In this document: positions 54,974 through 63,982 of the stretch, in pieces | Position numbering within the stretch: the first letter of the stretch is position 1 | How the letters are laid out: the number at the start of each line of letters is the position of its first letter | Assembly (NCBI GenBank): GCA_016793095.1 | Contig: JAEUJQ010000083.1 | Location: forward strand, 1-64,000 | DNA length: 64,000 bases | Reading direction: 5' to 3' | Source: Myxococcaceae bacterium | GTDB taxonomy: Bacteria > Myxococcota > Myxococcia > Myxococcales > Myxococcaceae | Made by a program: the position numbers and the translations under genes | Notes under the pieces: generated by a model | The model's database searches: none | Seen by the model: the letters and a program-made list of their open reading frames with translations, nothing else | What the model was told of the DNA's origin: nothing

Positions 54974-56647
54974 ATGCTGATCCGCCCGCTCCTGATCATC
55001 TGCCTGTCGGCGTTCCCAGCGTGGAGCGCGAAGCCGTCTGCGGACGAGGCGTACGAGGCCGCGAAGGCCGAGTACCAGAAGCTCAAGAAGGACGAGAAGC
55101 GACGCTCGTTGCGGCACCACTGGCTGAACGTCGCGCGCCGCTTCGATGTCGTCGCCACGAAGTTCCCGAAGAGCGAGCGGGCGCCCGAGGCGCTCTTCAT
55201 GTCGGGCCAGTTGTTCTCGGATCTCTCCCGGCTCTCCCAGAACCCCGAGGATCTCGTCTCGTCGGAGCGCTCGTGGCGCAAGCTCGTCGACGGCTGGCCG
55301 AAGCACCGCCTCACGGACGACGCGGCGCTCGGGCTCGCCCGGCTGCTGGCCGATCGGCGCCAGGACGCGAAGGGCGCACGGCGGGTGCTGGAGGAGAACG
55401 TCGGCCAGGCGAACGACAAGAAGAAGGACATGCAGAAGCTGCTCGCGTCGCTGCCCGAGCCGAAGAAGGAGCAGCCGAAGAAGGAGCGCTCCGCGAAGGT
55501 GGAGCCTCCAGCGAGGGAGGCCGTCGTGAAGGCGGCGCTCCCCGTCGAGCGGCCGCCGGTGAAGCCGCAGCCCGGCCACGTCACCGTCGAAGACGAGCCC
55601 GAGCCCGCCGAGGTGAAGCAGGAGGCGGCGAAGAAGGTCTCGACGCTCGCCGAGGCGCTGCGACGGCTGCGCGAGGAGCCGGTGGCGTTGCCGAACCCGG
55701 AGCATGAGGAGCCGGTCGCGCAGGGGCGTCGCACCCCCGTCGCGCTGCGCCCCGCCGAGGATCAGCCGGTGGCCGAGGCGCCGCCCGCCGACGCGGCCGT
55801 CGAACCATCGGAGTCGTCGGCGATGGCGGCCCTGCAGGAGCGGCTGCGCGATGTCCGCGTCGGAGCGCGCAAGCCCGACCCTGCCGCCCGGAGCCGGTTC
55901 GCCGCGCTCGCGAAGCACCAGCAAGCCGACGAGCTGTCGCTGGCGCAGCAGCTGGGCCTCAAGGTGAAGCGGGTGATCATCGATGCCGGCCATGGCGGGC
56001 ACGACACCGGGGCCATCGGCCCGTCGGGAGTGCGCGAGAAGGACGTCGCGCTGGCCGTGGTGTTGAAGCTGAAGGCCAGGCTCGAGGCGCAGGGGCTCGA
56101 GGTGGTGCTCACCCGCGGCGACGACACCTTCATCGCCCTCGAGGAGCGCACGCGCATCGCGAACCGGGAGCACGGCGATCTCTTCATCTCAATCCACTGC
56201 AACGCCGCGCCCTCGAAGTCGCTGCGCGGGGTCGAGACGTACACGCTCAACACCTCGAGCAACCGCTACTCCGTGCGGCTCGCGGCGCGGGAGAACGCCA
56301 CCACCGAGCGGGGCATCAACGATCTCCAGTACATCCTCGCCGACCTCGCGACGAAGGCGAACACGGGCGAGTCGCAACGCCTCGCTGACCGGGTGCAGCG
56401 GTCGATCGTGCGCGGGCTGACGAAGGACTACAAAGGCGTCAGGGACCTCGGCACCAAGGAGGCCCTCTTCGTGGTGCTGCTGGGCGCGAAGATGCCCTCG
56501 ATCCTCGTCGAGACGAGCTTCCTCTCGAACCCGGAGGATGAGCAGCGGCTCGCGAGCGAGGAGTACCAGGAGTCGCTGGCCGAGCACATCGCCGAGGCCG
56601 TCGACGGCTTCCTCGAAGAGCGCAACAAGGTGGCGCAGATCGACTGA
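54974..56647 (+). CDS. N-acetylmuramoyl-L-alanine amidase (Amidase_3)
   Basis: A 557-residue exported enzyme. ATG 54974 gives the signal peptide MLIRPLLIICLSAFPAWSA; an in-frame upstream start at 54923 is less likely. Residues 20-160 are helical repeats (ADEAYEAAKAEYQKLKK, FPKSERAPEALFMSGQLF), then a long Pro/Glu/Lys linker. The catalytic domain starts near 334: VIIDAGHGGHDTGAIG, VREKDVALAV, SIHCNAAPS and ILVETSFLSNPEDE carry the zinc ligands and Glu. It cleaves between MurNAc and L-Ala, as in daughter-cell separation. It is not visibly tied to an activator such as EnvC. Confidence 0.9.
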   Translation: MLIRPLLIICLSAFPAWSAKPSADEAYEAAKAEYQKLKKDEKRRSLRHHWLNVARRFDVVATKFPKSERAPEALFMSGQLFSDLSRLSQNPEDLVSSERSWRKLVDGWPKHRLTDDAALGLARLLADRRQDAKGARRVLEENVGQANDKKKDMQKLLASLPEPKKEQPKKERSAKVEPPAREAVVKAALPVERPPVKPQPGHVTVEDEPEPAEVKQEAAKKVSTLAEALRRLREEPVALPNPEHEEPVAQGRRTPVALRPAEDQPVAEAPPADAAVEPSESSAMAALQERLRDVRVGARKPDPAARSRFAALAKHQQADELSLAQQLGLKVKRVIIDAGHGGHDTGAIGPSGVREKDVALAVVLKLKARLEAQGLEVVLTRGDDTFIALEERTRIANREHGDLFISIHCNAAPSKSLRGVETYTLNTSSNRYSVRLAARENATTERGINDLQYILADLATKANTGESQRLADRVQRSIVRGLTKDYKGVRDLGTKEALFVVLLGAKMPSILVETSFLSNPEDEQRLASEEYQESLAEHIAEAVDGFLEERNKVAQID

Positions 56648-56664
56648 GCGCTGCCCCGTGTGAG

Positions 56665-56802
56665 ACGGAGGCGTGAGTGAGGGCGGAGACGACGAGGCGA
56701 CGTCACTGCGTGAATTGCAGCCGAGGAGCGCAGGCCGAACGAAGCCGGAGTCGAACCTGAGACCCGTGACGGAGGCGTGAGTGAGGGCGGAGACGACGAG
56801 GC
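56665..56802. repeat. 34-bp direct repeat upstream of a small gene
   Basis: A 34-base sequence starting ACGGAGGCGTGAGTGAGG occurs at 56665-56698 and 56769-56802, exactly repeated, 104 bases apart. The second copy sits next to the start of the small gene. The intervening part contains CGGAGTCGAAC, also found near 1243. Confidence 0.7.
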
Positions 56803-56812
56803 CGAGGTACTC

Positions 56813-57040
56813 GTGACGGTGCGCGCGCTCGCGGTGTTGCTGCTCCTCGGACAGGCCGAGCCAACCGTCTACGAGTACGAGGCGCCGAAGGGCTACCTGC
56901 GCTTCACCACGGACCGGGACTCGATTCCGCGAGGTGCGCCGTGGCGGGTCTTCAAGCAAGGCACGAGCGCTGATGCTGGCAGCTCCGATGGGGGCAGCTC
57001 GGCTGACGCCGGGGTTCCAGGCCGCCCACGCAAGCGGTGA
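56813..57040 (+). CDS. Small exported protein, DUF4124-like
   Basis: A 75-residue protein. GTG 56813 is preferred because GAGG lies five bases upstream, although the frame is open from 56777. The start MTVRALAVLLLLGQAE is a signal peptide, followed by YEYEAPKGYLRFTTDRDSIP, which resembles the DUF4124 type, and an Asp/Ala/Gly-rich tail (SADAGSSDGGSSADAG) like other linkers in this window. Function unknown. Confidence 0.6.
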   Translation: MTVRALAVLLLLGQAEPTVYEYEAPKGYLRFTTDRDSIPRGAPWRVFKQGTSADAGSSDGGSSADAGVPGRPRKR

Positions 57041-57085
57041 GGGTCGACGAGCCCGGGAGTTGGTTCTTTTCAGCGGCCGTCGCTG

Positions 57086-59353
57086 GTGCTTGAAGCCCGG
57101 CGCGTGAAGCGGGTTCGTGCGCTCGAGGCGGTCTTCTTCGCGACGGGGTTCGCGGGCCTGCTGCTGCAGGTGGTGTGGCAGCGGGTGATCTCACTGCACG
57201 CCGGGGTCGATCTCGTCGCCAGCACCACGGTGGTGGCCGCGTTCATGGGCGGGCTGGGGCTCGGCAACCTGCTGGGCGGCGTGATCGCCGATCGCGTCAG
57301 CCCTCGCGCGACGCTGGCCTGGTACGCCGCGTCGGTGGCCGTCATCGGCGTCTATGGCCTCCTCAGTCCCTGGCTGCTCTATGACGGCTATCGCGCGGTC
57401 GCGCCGTCGCTGGGCGGGGTCGGCGGCGCCTTCGCCTTCAACCTCCTCGTGCTGGTGGTGCCCACGACGCTGATGGGCGTCTCGCTGCCGCTCCTGGGGC
57501 GCGGCGTGGTGTCGTCGATCTCGGACGCGGCGCACCGCCTCAGCCGGCTCTACGCCATCAACACCTTCGGTGCGGGGGTAGGCGCGGCGGCGTCGGGCTG
57601 GTTCCTGCTCGGCACGATCGGCTTCGTGGCGAGCATTCGCCTGGCGTCGGCCCTGTACCTGCTCGCGGCGGTGGCCGCGTTCGTGCTGTACCGCCAGGCG
57701 ACCGACGTCGAGAGCGCGGCGCGCCCCGCTCCGGCCGCGGGGCCTGATCCCGCCGTGCGCTGGTATGTCGCGTACGGGATCACCGGCGCGGTGGCGCTCG
57801 GCCTCGAGGTCGTCTTCCTGCGCCTCGTGGACGCGGTGATGCGCTCGAACGCGTACACTTTCGCCCACGTGCTGACGCTCTACCTGGGGTGCTTCGCGGT
57901 CGGCTCGGCGGTGGGCGCACGCCTGGTCTCGAGGGTGGCGCGCCCCGGCCGGGCGTTTCTCCTGGTGCAGCTCGGCATCGGCGCGACGGCGCTGCTCGGC
58001 CTGCTGGCGCTGGTGCACATGCCCGTCCCAGCGGTGCGGGGCATGTTCGAGAGCTACTTCGGGAGCGACGGCTACCTCACGACCGGCCCCTCGATGCCCG
58101 AGACCGGGCGCGCGGCCGCCAAGTTCGCGTTCGTCTTTCTGCTCGGGCCGCTCACCATCATGGGCCTGCCGGTCGCCCTCATGGGCGTGGCGTACCCCTT
58201 CGTTCAAGCCGAGGTGAGCCGCGAGCTGTCGCGCCTCGGGCGTGGCACGGGACGGCTGCTCTTCGCCAACATCATCGGCAACGTCGCCGGCACCCTGGTG
58301 GTGTCGTTCTTCCTCCTCGACGCGCTCGGGAGCGCCGGCACGTTGAGGCTCCTCGCGCTGATCTGCGTCGCGCTCGGCCTCGTCGGGCTTGGCACTGGCT
58401 GGAAGGTCGAGCCCCGGCCGTCTCCCGCTTGGCTCGGCGCCGCCGTCGCCGCCGTGCTGGCCGTCGCGGTGTTCCCGTCGAACGAGCGCCTGTGGGCCTT
58501 CTTCCACTCGGCGAAGCAGAGCGACTTCGTGCTCGTCGAAGAGCGCTCGTGCGTGAACGCGTGGGTGACGAAGGAGCAGGGCGAGCAGGTGCTCTACCTC
58601 AACGCCACGAGCCAGAACGGCTGGCCCTACGACGACTTCCACGTGGTGATCGGCATCGTGCCCTCGCTCGTGCACCCGGGGCCGAGGCGCGCGCTCGCGG
58701 TGGGCCTGGGCGCCGGCAGCACCGCCTGGGGGCTCCTCCAGGACGAGCGGCTGACGAGCGTGGCCTGCGTCGAGATCTGTGGTGGAGAGATCGACCTCAT
58801 CCGCCACCTCGCGGACAAGCGCGACTCGAAGGAGAGCCGGGCGTTGCTCGAGGACCCGCGCTCGTCGCTGATCGTCGCCGACGGTCGCAAGCGGCTGCTC
58901 GAGGCCGACGCCCCGTACGACGTGATCACCGTGGACGCGATGCGCTCGAACGGCGCGTCGGCAGGGAACGTCTACAGCCGGGAGTTCTACGAGCTGGTGT
59001 CGTCGCGGCTGGCGCCAGACGGGCTCTTCTCGCAGTGGGTGCCCACGGCCCGGACCCTCACCACCGTGAAGCAGATCTTCCCCTACGTGATCGTCATGGA
59101 GGTGCCCGGGGGCCGCGGTGAGTTCCTGCTCGCGTCGAAGCAGCCCATCCCCTTCGAGCGCGAGGTGTTGCGCGGCCGGCTCGAAGCGCGCGTGCAGGTC
59201 TTCTCCGAGACACAGCGGCAGTCGGTGCTGCAGTTCGTGACGCTGGTGGCGCCGCGGGTCGAGCGGAACGGCGAGCCCGCGAAGGTGGTGCTTCCCCACG
59301 AGGTGAACACCGACCTGTTCCCCCGCGACGAGTACTTCCTCAACGCGAACTGA
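57086..59353 (+). CDS. Fused membrane spermidine synthase-like protein
   Basis: A 755-residue protein from GTG 57086; GTG 57104 is possible. The first 450 residues have about ten to twelve membrane segments, with FFATGFAGLLLQVVWQRVIS, FMGGLGLGNLLGGVIADR and SLPLLGRGVVSS like other membrane domains fused to spermidine synthase. The soluble part shows ALAVGLGAGSTAWGLLQDE, VEICGGEIDLIRHL, IVADGRKRLLEAD and YDVITVDAMRSNGASAGNVYS, a Rossmann-like fold. It differs from the pair at 27-32 kb and lacks the TPR-like tail. Substrate unknown. Confidence 0.78.
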   Translation: MLEARRVKRVRALEAVFFATGFAGLLLQVVWQRVISLHAGVDLVASTTVVAAFMGGLGLGNLLGGVIADRVSPRATLAWYAASVAVIGVYGLLSPWLLYDGYRAVAPSLGGVGGAFAFNLLVLVVPTTLMGVSLPLLGRGVVSSISDAAHRLSRLYAINTFGAGVGAAASGWFLLGTIGFVASIRLASALYLLAAVAAFVLYRQATDVESAARPAPAAGPDPAVRWYVAYGITGAVALGLEVVFLRLVDAVMRSNAYTFAHVLTLYLGCFAVGSAVGARLVSRVARPGRAFLLVQLGIGATALLGLLALVHMPVPAVRGMFESYFGSDGYLTTGPSMPETGRAAAKFAFVFLLGPLTIMGLPVALMGVAYPFVQAEVSRELSRLGRGTGRLLFANIIGNVAGTLVVSFFLLDALGSAGTLRLLALICVALGLVGLGTGWKVEPRPSPAWLGAAVAAVLAVAVFPSNERLWAFFHSAKQSDFVLVEERSCVNAWVTKEQGEQVLYLNATSQNGWPYDDFHVVIGIVPSLVHPGPRRALAVGLGAGSTAWGLLQDERLTSVACVEICGGEIDLIRHLADKRDSKESRALLEDPRSSLIVADGRKRLLEADAPYDVITVDAMRSNGASAGNVYSREFYELVSSRLAPDGLFSQWVPTARTLTTVKQIFPYVIVMEVPGGRGEFLLASKQPIPFEREVLRGRLEARVQVFSETQRQSVLQFVTLVAPRVERNGEPAKVVLPHEVNTDLFPRDEYFLNAN

Positions 59354-59357
59354 CGCG

Positions 59358-59675
59358 TCAGCGCACCTGGCCGGCGAGGCTCCAGATCGGCAGGTACATG
59401 CCGATCAGGAAGAGGGCGACCTGCGCCGCGAGCGTCGCCAGGGCGATCACCAGCGGCGCCCACTTCGGAGCCGCCGTCGATGACACCGCCACCGCGACGA
59501 AGGAGCCCAGCGCGAGCGCGAGCGGCGCCCACGGTTGGAGGACGAGCATGGTGAGCCAGGGCAGGGCCGTCGCGAAGTCGGCGAACATCGCGCTGAAGGT
59601 CGGGCCGAGCTTGAAGGTGGCGAGCAGCGCCCAGGGTACGCCCAGCGCAGAGATCGCGAGCGCCGCACCCCTCAC
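59358..59675 (-). CDS. Small membrane protein with three helices
   Basis: A 105-residue protein starting at GTG 59675, which overlaps the stop of the large lipoprotein gene (GTGA). It has three hydrophobic segments (GAALAISALGVPWALLATF, LTMLVLQPWAPLALALGSFV, LVIALATLAAQVALFLIGMY). FADFATALPWLTMLVLQ is weakly like a cytoplasmic loop of GspF-type proteins, but this may be chance. Function unknown. Confidence 0.6.
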   Translation of the reverse strand: MRGAALAISALGVPWALLATFKLGPTFSAMFADFATALPWLTMLVLQPWAPLALALGSFVAVAVSSTAAPKWAPLVIALATLAAQVALFLIGMYLPIWSLAGQVR

Positions 59676-62479
59676 GGCTGCACGGACTTCAACACGCCGC
59701 CCCCCAGCGTCCCCAGCCACAGCGTCGTCTGCTGCGTCGCTCCGCTGCCGGTGACAAAGCCGTCGACCGCGGTGACGCGCCGCTGGCTGCCGGAGTCGAT
59801 CAACCGCCACGACGAGCCGTCGAAGCGCATCATGAAGCCGAAGCGCACCGGCGGGTTCGTGTAGCCCACCATGTAGAGGTTATCGACCGACGTCCCCCAC
59901 GAGGCGGTGGCGATGTCCATCGGGATGGGGAAGGACTCGAGCGCCGAGAGCGACGCGGTGTTCCAATAGACGCCGAAGCGCGCGTCTCCGTACGCCCAGG
60001 CTTCCCCGCCGCCGGGCGCGTAGAGCGTTCGCCACGGGCCGTGCTGGACCATCATCGACGTGCGCGGCACCCACTGCATGTTGACGCGCTGGGCGAGGTA
60101 CTCGTCGCCGGCCACCCAGATCTCGTTCTGGCTCGGGCAGCTCACCGCGTAGGCGTCGCCCATGGCGTCGGTGAGCTGGGAGAAGGCCAGCTGGCTCGCC
60201 GTGCCGGTGTAGGCGGCCGCGTTGTCCCCCGCGCCGACCAGCAGGCTCCCGCACCACTTCAGATCGCGGATCGGCCCGGCGATGTTCACCGGCACCTGGC
60301 TCCACTGGGACTGGTCCCACCGGTAGACGGCGGACTGGGTCGAGACGATGACCTCCTGGCCTTCACGCGCGACGATGGCGAAGACCGGGTCGCTGAAGGG
60401 CTGCGGCGCCCCCAGCACTTCCCAGCCAGTCGGACCGACGTGCATGACGCGCCCTGTTCGGGTGGTGCAGGCGGGGTTCGCGCACTCGTTCACGCTGACG
60501 AAGACGTCGGACGGGGTGGCGGCGATGTCGGCCACGTCGCCGTAGAAGCCACGGCTGCGCTCGACGAACGACGCGCTCGCGGTGTTCCACTCCCACACCG
60601 CGCCGAAGGTGCCGACCACGTAGCCCGTCGTCGAGGTCAGCCCGCCCCCGAAGACGCCGCGCGGCTGCTGTGGCCCGCGCATCGTGAACTCCGCCCACGC
60701 GATCATGGGCGGGTTCATCCCTGCGTCGGGCGTCGGCCCGGGGCCCGCGTCGGGCACGCCCGCGTCCGGGTCGATTCCGCCGTCCAATTCGACTCCTGCG
60801 TCGGTCGTACCCGCGTCCGGGTCGATTCCGGCGTCCACCTCGACTCCCGCGTCGGTCGCGCCCGCGTCGGTCGCACCCGCGTCGGTCGCACCCGCGTCGG
60901 TCTGCAGCCCAGCGTCCGGCGGCACGCCTCCGTCAGCCGGAGGGGCGACGGTGCGCAGATCGTAGGCCACGATCAGCGCCTGGCCGCTGCGAGTCCCCGT
61001 CAGGAAGAGGCGGTGATCGAAGACGTCGGCGGCGGTGAACTGCGCGTTGACGAGCGCGGAGGGCAGGTTGGTCGCGCTCCAGGCGCCGTTGACGAAGTGC
61101 CACAGGCGCCCGCCGCCCACAGCCCACGACTCCCCCGTCGTGGTGTCGACGATCTTCCCGGTGGTGAGCAGCACCGCGAGCTCGCGGTCGTAGAGCGAGT
61201 CCCACACGCGCCGCGCTGGGTCGTAGCGGTAGATGCTGCCCAGCTCGTTCACCACCGAGAAGGCGCCCCGCCCGTCGCCGATGATCGACATCACCCGTCG
61301 CAGCGTCGGGTTGTTCTCTTCCACCCACGCCCGGTTCCGGTAGGCGATCAGGTTGTTGCCGGTGCCGGCCGCCATGCCGTGCGTGCCGTCGAACCAGATG
61401 GTGGTGAGCTCGGAGATGCTGTTGGTCTGAAACAGGCGCACGCGCGGAGCCATGGTGCCGCGGAACTCGATGGCGACGCCGGTCGAGCCGCTCACGCCGA
61501 CGGCGATCGCGTTGGTGGGCGTCGTGCCCGCGACGGCCCTCAACGAGACGCCAGGAGACGAGAAGAGCCGCTGCCACTGGTCCGCAGCGCTGCGCGCGAG
61601 CACCGTGCCGTTCTCGCCGACGAAGATCGTGCCGAGGCCGCCCGGCGCCAGCCCTCCGCCCCACAGGTCGTTCCCCGTTGGAAAGGGGTTGTCGTGCGCG
61701 GCGGTCGCCGGCCCCGGCAGCGCGGGCTCGCGGATGACGGTGATCTTCGCCGTCGCCGACTTCATGCCCGCGGTCGCCGTCAGGGTCGCCTGCCCGGGGT
61801 CCAGCGCCGTGACGACGCCCATCGGGTCCACCCGGGCCACGCGCCCGGGCACGATCGTCCACGTCACCGGGGTCTCGATGGTGTCGCCCGAGGGCGCCAC
61901 CACGCGCGCCGAGAACGTGCGCATCTCGCCCACGCGCATCGTCTCCATGTCGGGGCTCACCTCGAGCCGATCGATGTTGGGCACCGTCGGCGAGGTCACC
62001 CAGAACAGGCCGAGGCGATCCGTCGGCGCCTCCACCGCCTCGAAGGGCATCATGTTCGTGCGCGAGCCCGGCATGGGGTTCTGGAAAGACTCGTTGCCGA
62101 ACTGGCGGCGCATGTCCCACGTGCCGGGGTCGACGCCCTTCACCAGCCGGTCCTTCTCCCACGTCAGGTAGATCTTCACCGGCGTCGCGAAGCGCAGGTT
62201 CGTCGGGCTGAAGCGGTAGCCGAAGCTGATGCGCTTGCGATCGGTGATGTCCGGCACGCCCGTGTCGATTCGGGTGATGAAGATGCTCGTCTCCATCGTC
62301 ACCGCGCCGCGCGGCACGTCCATCGCGTAGCCGTTGCGGATGAAGAGCCCCCCCTCGGGGCCGACCACGATGGAGTTGTCGTCGCCCCCGTCCGGCAGGT
62401 TCACCGGAGGTGGGCAAGCTGCCAGCAGCGCCGTCGCCAGCACCCCGAACAGGGAGGACGACCGTGAGATGACCTTCAA
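59672..62479 (-). CDS. Large lipoprotein with ZU5-like, Ig-like and propeller-like parts
   Basis: A 935-residue lipoprotein beginning at TTG 62479; AAGGAG lies seven bases before it, which fixes this rare start. The start LKVISRSSSLFGVLATALLA (first residue read as Met) runs into AACPPP, giving a lipobox. Residues about 38-120 are ZU5-like (VGPEGGLFIRNGYAMDVPRG), then a BIG2-type Ig domain (LEVSPDMETMRVGEMRTFSA, TALDPGQATLTATAG). Two propeller-like halves (WRTLYAPGGGEAWAYGDARF is one repeat) are joined by a linker of DAGATDAGATDAG and related repeats. It resembles surface propeller lipoproteins of myxobacteria. It is followed by a small membrane protein. Confidence 0.72.
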   Translation of the reverse strand: MKVISRSSSLFGVLATALLAACPPPVNLPDGGDDNSIVVGPEGGLFIRNGYAMDVPRGAVTMETSIFITRIDTGVPDITDRKRISFGYRFSPTNLRFATPVKIYLTWEKDRLVKGVDPGTWDMRRQFGNESFQNPMPGSRTNMMPFEAVEAPTDRLGLFWVTSPTVPNIDRLEVSPDMETMRVGEMRTFSARVVAPSGDTIETPVTWTIVPGRVARVDPMGVVTALDPGQATLTATAGMKSATAKITVIREPALPGPATAAHDNPFPTGNDLWGGGLAPGGLGTIFVGENGTVLARSAADQWQRLFSSPGVSLRAVAGTTPTNAIAVGVSGSTGVAIEFRGTMAPRVRLFQTNSISELTTIWFDGTHGMAAGTGNNLIAYRNRAWVEENNPTLRRVMSIIGDGRGAFSVVNELGSIYRYDPARRVWDSLYDRELAVLLTTGKIVDTTTGESWAVGGGRLWHFVNGAWSATNLPSALVNAQFTAADVFDHRLFLTGTRSGQALIVAYDLRTVAPPADGGVPPDAGLQTDAGATDAGATDAGATDAGVEVDAGIDPDAGTTDAGVELDGGIDPDAGVPDAGPGPTPDAGMNPPMIAWAEFTMRGPQQPRGVFGGGLTSTTGYVVGTFGAVWEWNTASASFVERSRGFYGDVADIAATPSDVFVSVNECANPACTTRTGRVMHVGPTGWEVLGAPQPFSDPVFAIVAREGQEVIVSTQSAVYRWDQSQWSQVPVNIAGPIRDLKWCGSLLVGAGDNAAAYTGTASQLAFSQLTDAMGDAYAVSCPSQNEIWVAGDEYLAQRVNMQWVPRTSMMVQHGPWRTLYAPGGGEAWAYGDARFGVYWNTASLSALESFPIPMDIATASWGTSVDNLYMVGYTNPPVRFGFMMRFDGSSWRLIDSGSQRRVTAVDGFVTGSGATQQTTLWLGTLGGGVLKSVQP

Positions 62480-62614
62480 AGGTGGTGCTCCTTCGGCCCG
62501 GACCTCACGTCCCCATAGCCCACAACGGGACCTCGAAACAGCGTGCGTCGCGGAAAGGCGTGGTTAGAGGGAATGAGCGCTGGCGCGCTGTGTTGCCGGC
62601 CGTTGGAGACGTTC

Positions 62615-63982
62615 ATGATCACCCGCCCCCTCGCCCTCTTCGTCCTGGCCTCCGCCGCGGTCGTCGCCGCCCAGCCCGTGACGCCGAAGGAGGTCCTGCT
62701 TCCCAGCCTCGCGCCCCTCGTCGAGTCCGTGAAGGGGGCGGTGGTGAACATCGACGTGCGCAAGGAGCTCAAGGGCGACGAGCTGCTGGGCCTTCCTTCG
62801 TCGCTGCGCCGGCGCGGAGGTGCGCCGCCGTCCACCCAGGGCACCGGCTCTGGAGTGATCATCGACTCGAAGGGCCTGGTGCTGACGAACAACCACGTCG
62901 TCGCCGATGCGCTGTCGATCCGCGTGCGCCTGGACGACGGCCGTGCCCTCGACGCGGAGACGCTGGGGCGCGACCCGCTCACCGATCTGGCCCTCCTCAA
63001 GATCAAGGGCAAGGTGGACAAGCTGCCCTCCGTCTCGCTGGGGGACTCCTCGCAGCTGCGCGTCGGGGACTGGGTGGTGGCCATCGGGAACCCGTTCGCG
63101 CTCGCCCACTCGGTCACCCTCGGCATCATCTCCGCCAAGGACCGCGACATCTCCGCCGGGCCCTACGATCAGTTCCTGCAGACCGACGCGGCGATCAACC
63201 CCGGGAACTCCGGCGGCCCGCTCTTCAACCTGAAGGGCGAGGTGGTCGGCATCAACACGGCCATCAACGCGGCCGCGAACAGCATCGGCTTCGCGGTGCC
63301 GTCGAACCTGGCGAAGGCGCTGGCGCCGCAGCTCGAGGCGAAGGGCTTCGTGGTGCGCGGGTGGTTGGGCATCGCGCCGCAAGATGTGTCGGGACCGCTC
63401 GCGCGCGCGCTCAACGTGCCCGGTGGGGAGGGCGCGCTGGTGATCAGCGTGAACGAGGGGGGGCCTGCCTCCAGAGCCGGCCTCAAGGAAGAGGACGTCA
63501 TCGTCGCGCTCGACGGCGTGAAGGTGAGCAACGCTTCGGCGTTGGTCCGCCTCGTCGGGCTCAAGGCCCCCAACGCGCAGGTGACGCTCTCGCTGGTCCG
63601 CAAGGGCAAGCCGCTCGACGTGAAAGTGACGCTCGGCACCCGCCCTGACGTCGAGGGCATCGGTGCGGTGGAGCCGCAGTCGAACGGCGGGGACTCCCCC
63701 AGTCCGCGGCTCGGCCTCTCGGTCGATGATCTCGATCCCCGTTTCGTCAGCGCGACGGGCATCCGCGGTGGGGCTGCCGTCATCGAGGTGGCCGCCGGCT
63801 CTCCGGCAGAGAAGGGAGGGCTCCGCCGCGGCATGGTCGTCACGGAGGTCAACCACAAGCCCGTCAAGAACCGCGACGAGCTGGTCGTCGAGCTCAAGGG
63901 CGCGAAGTCGGGTGAGGTGGTGCTGCTGCGCACGGTGGTTCCAGGTGGGGGACGCGGGCTGCAGGCGATCGAGGTTCCCTGA
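62615..63982 (+). CDS. Do/HtrA-family serine protease with two PDZ domains
   Basis: A 455-residue periplasmic protease. ATG 62615 with GGAG six bases upstream gives the signal peptide MITRPLALFVLASAAVVAAQ. The triad is His94 (LTNNHVV), Asp124 (TDLALLKI) and Ser199 (GNSGGP). PDZ1 spans about 255-345 and PDZ2 about 365-455. Such proteins degrade or refold damaged exported proteins and can be activated by outer-membrane stress. It is divergent from the large lipoprotein gene, and 18 bases of non-coding DNA remain at the window end. DegP, DegQ and DegS relatives cannot be told apart here. Confidence 0.92.
   Translation: MITRPLALFVLASAAVVAAQPVTPKEVLLPSLAPLVESVKGAVVNIDVRKELKGDELLGLPSSLRRRGGAPPSTQGTGSGVIIDSKGLVLTNNHVVADALSIRVRLDDGRALDAETLGRDPLTDLALLKIKGKVDKLPSVSLGDSSQLRVGDWVVAIGNPFALAHSVTLGIISAKDRDISAGPYDQFLQTDAAINPGNSGGPLFNLKGEVVGINTAINAAANSIGFAVPSNLAKALAPQLEAKGFVVRGWLGIAPQDVSGPLARALNVPGGEGALVISVNEGGPASRAGLKEEDVIVALDGVKVSNASALVRLVGLKAPNAQVTLSLVRKGKPLDVKVTLGTRPDVEGIGAVEPQSNGGDSPSPRLGLSVDDLDPRFVSATGIRGGAAVIEVAAGSPAEKGGLRRGMVVTEVNHKPVKNRDELVVELKGAKSGEVVLLRTVVPGGGRGLQAIEVP

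Noticed and set aside
56740-56772. tRNA 3' half (T-arm-like GGTTCGACTCC on the minus strand)
   Set aside because: Flanking bases do not form a T stem, and no anticodon arm or acceptor stem can be drawn.
60041-62467. An 808-codon plus-strand open frame opposite the large lipoprotein
   Set aside because: It is rich in Arg, Gly and His with no recognisable domain and follows from the lipoprotein codons.
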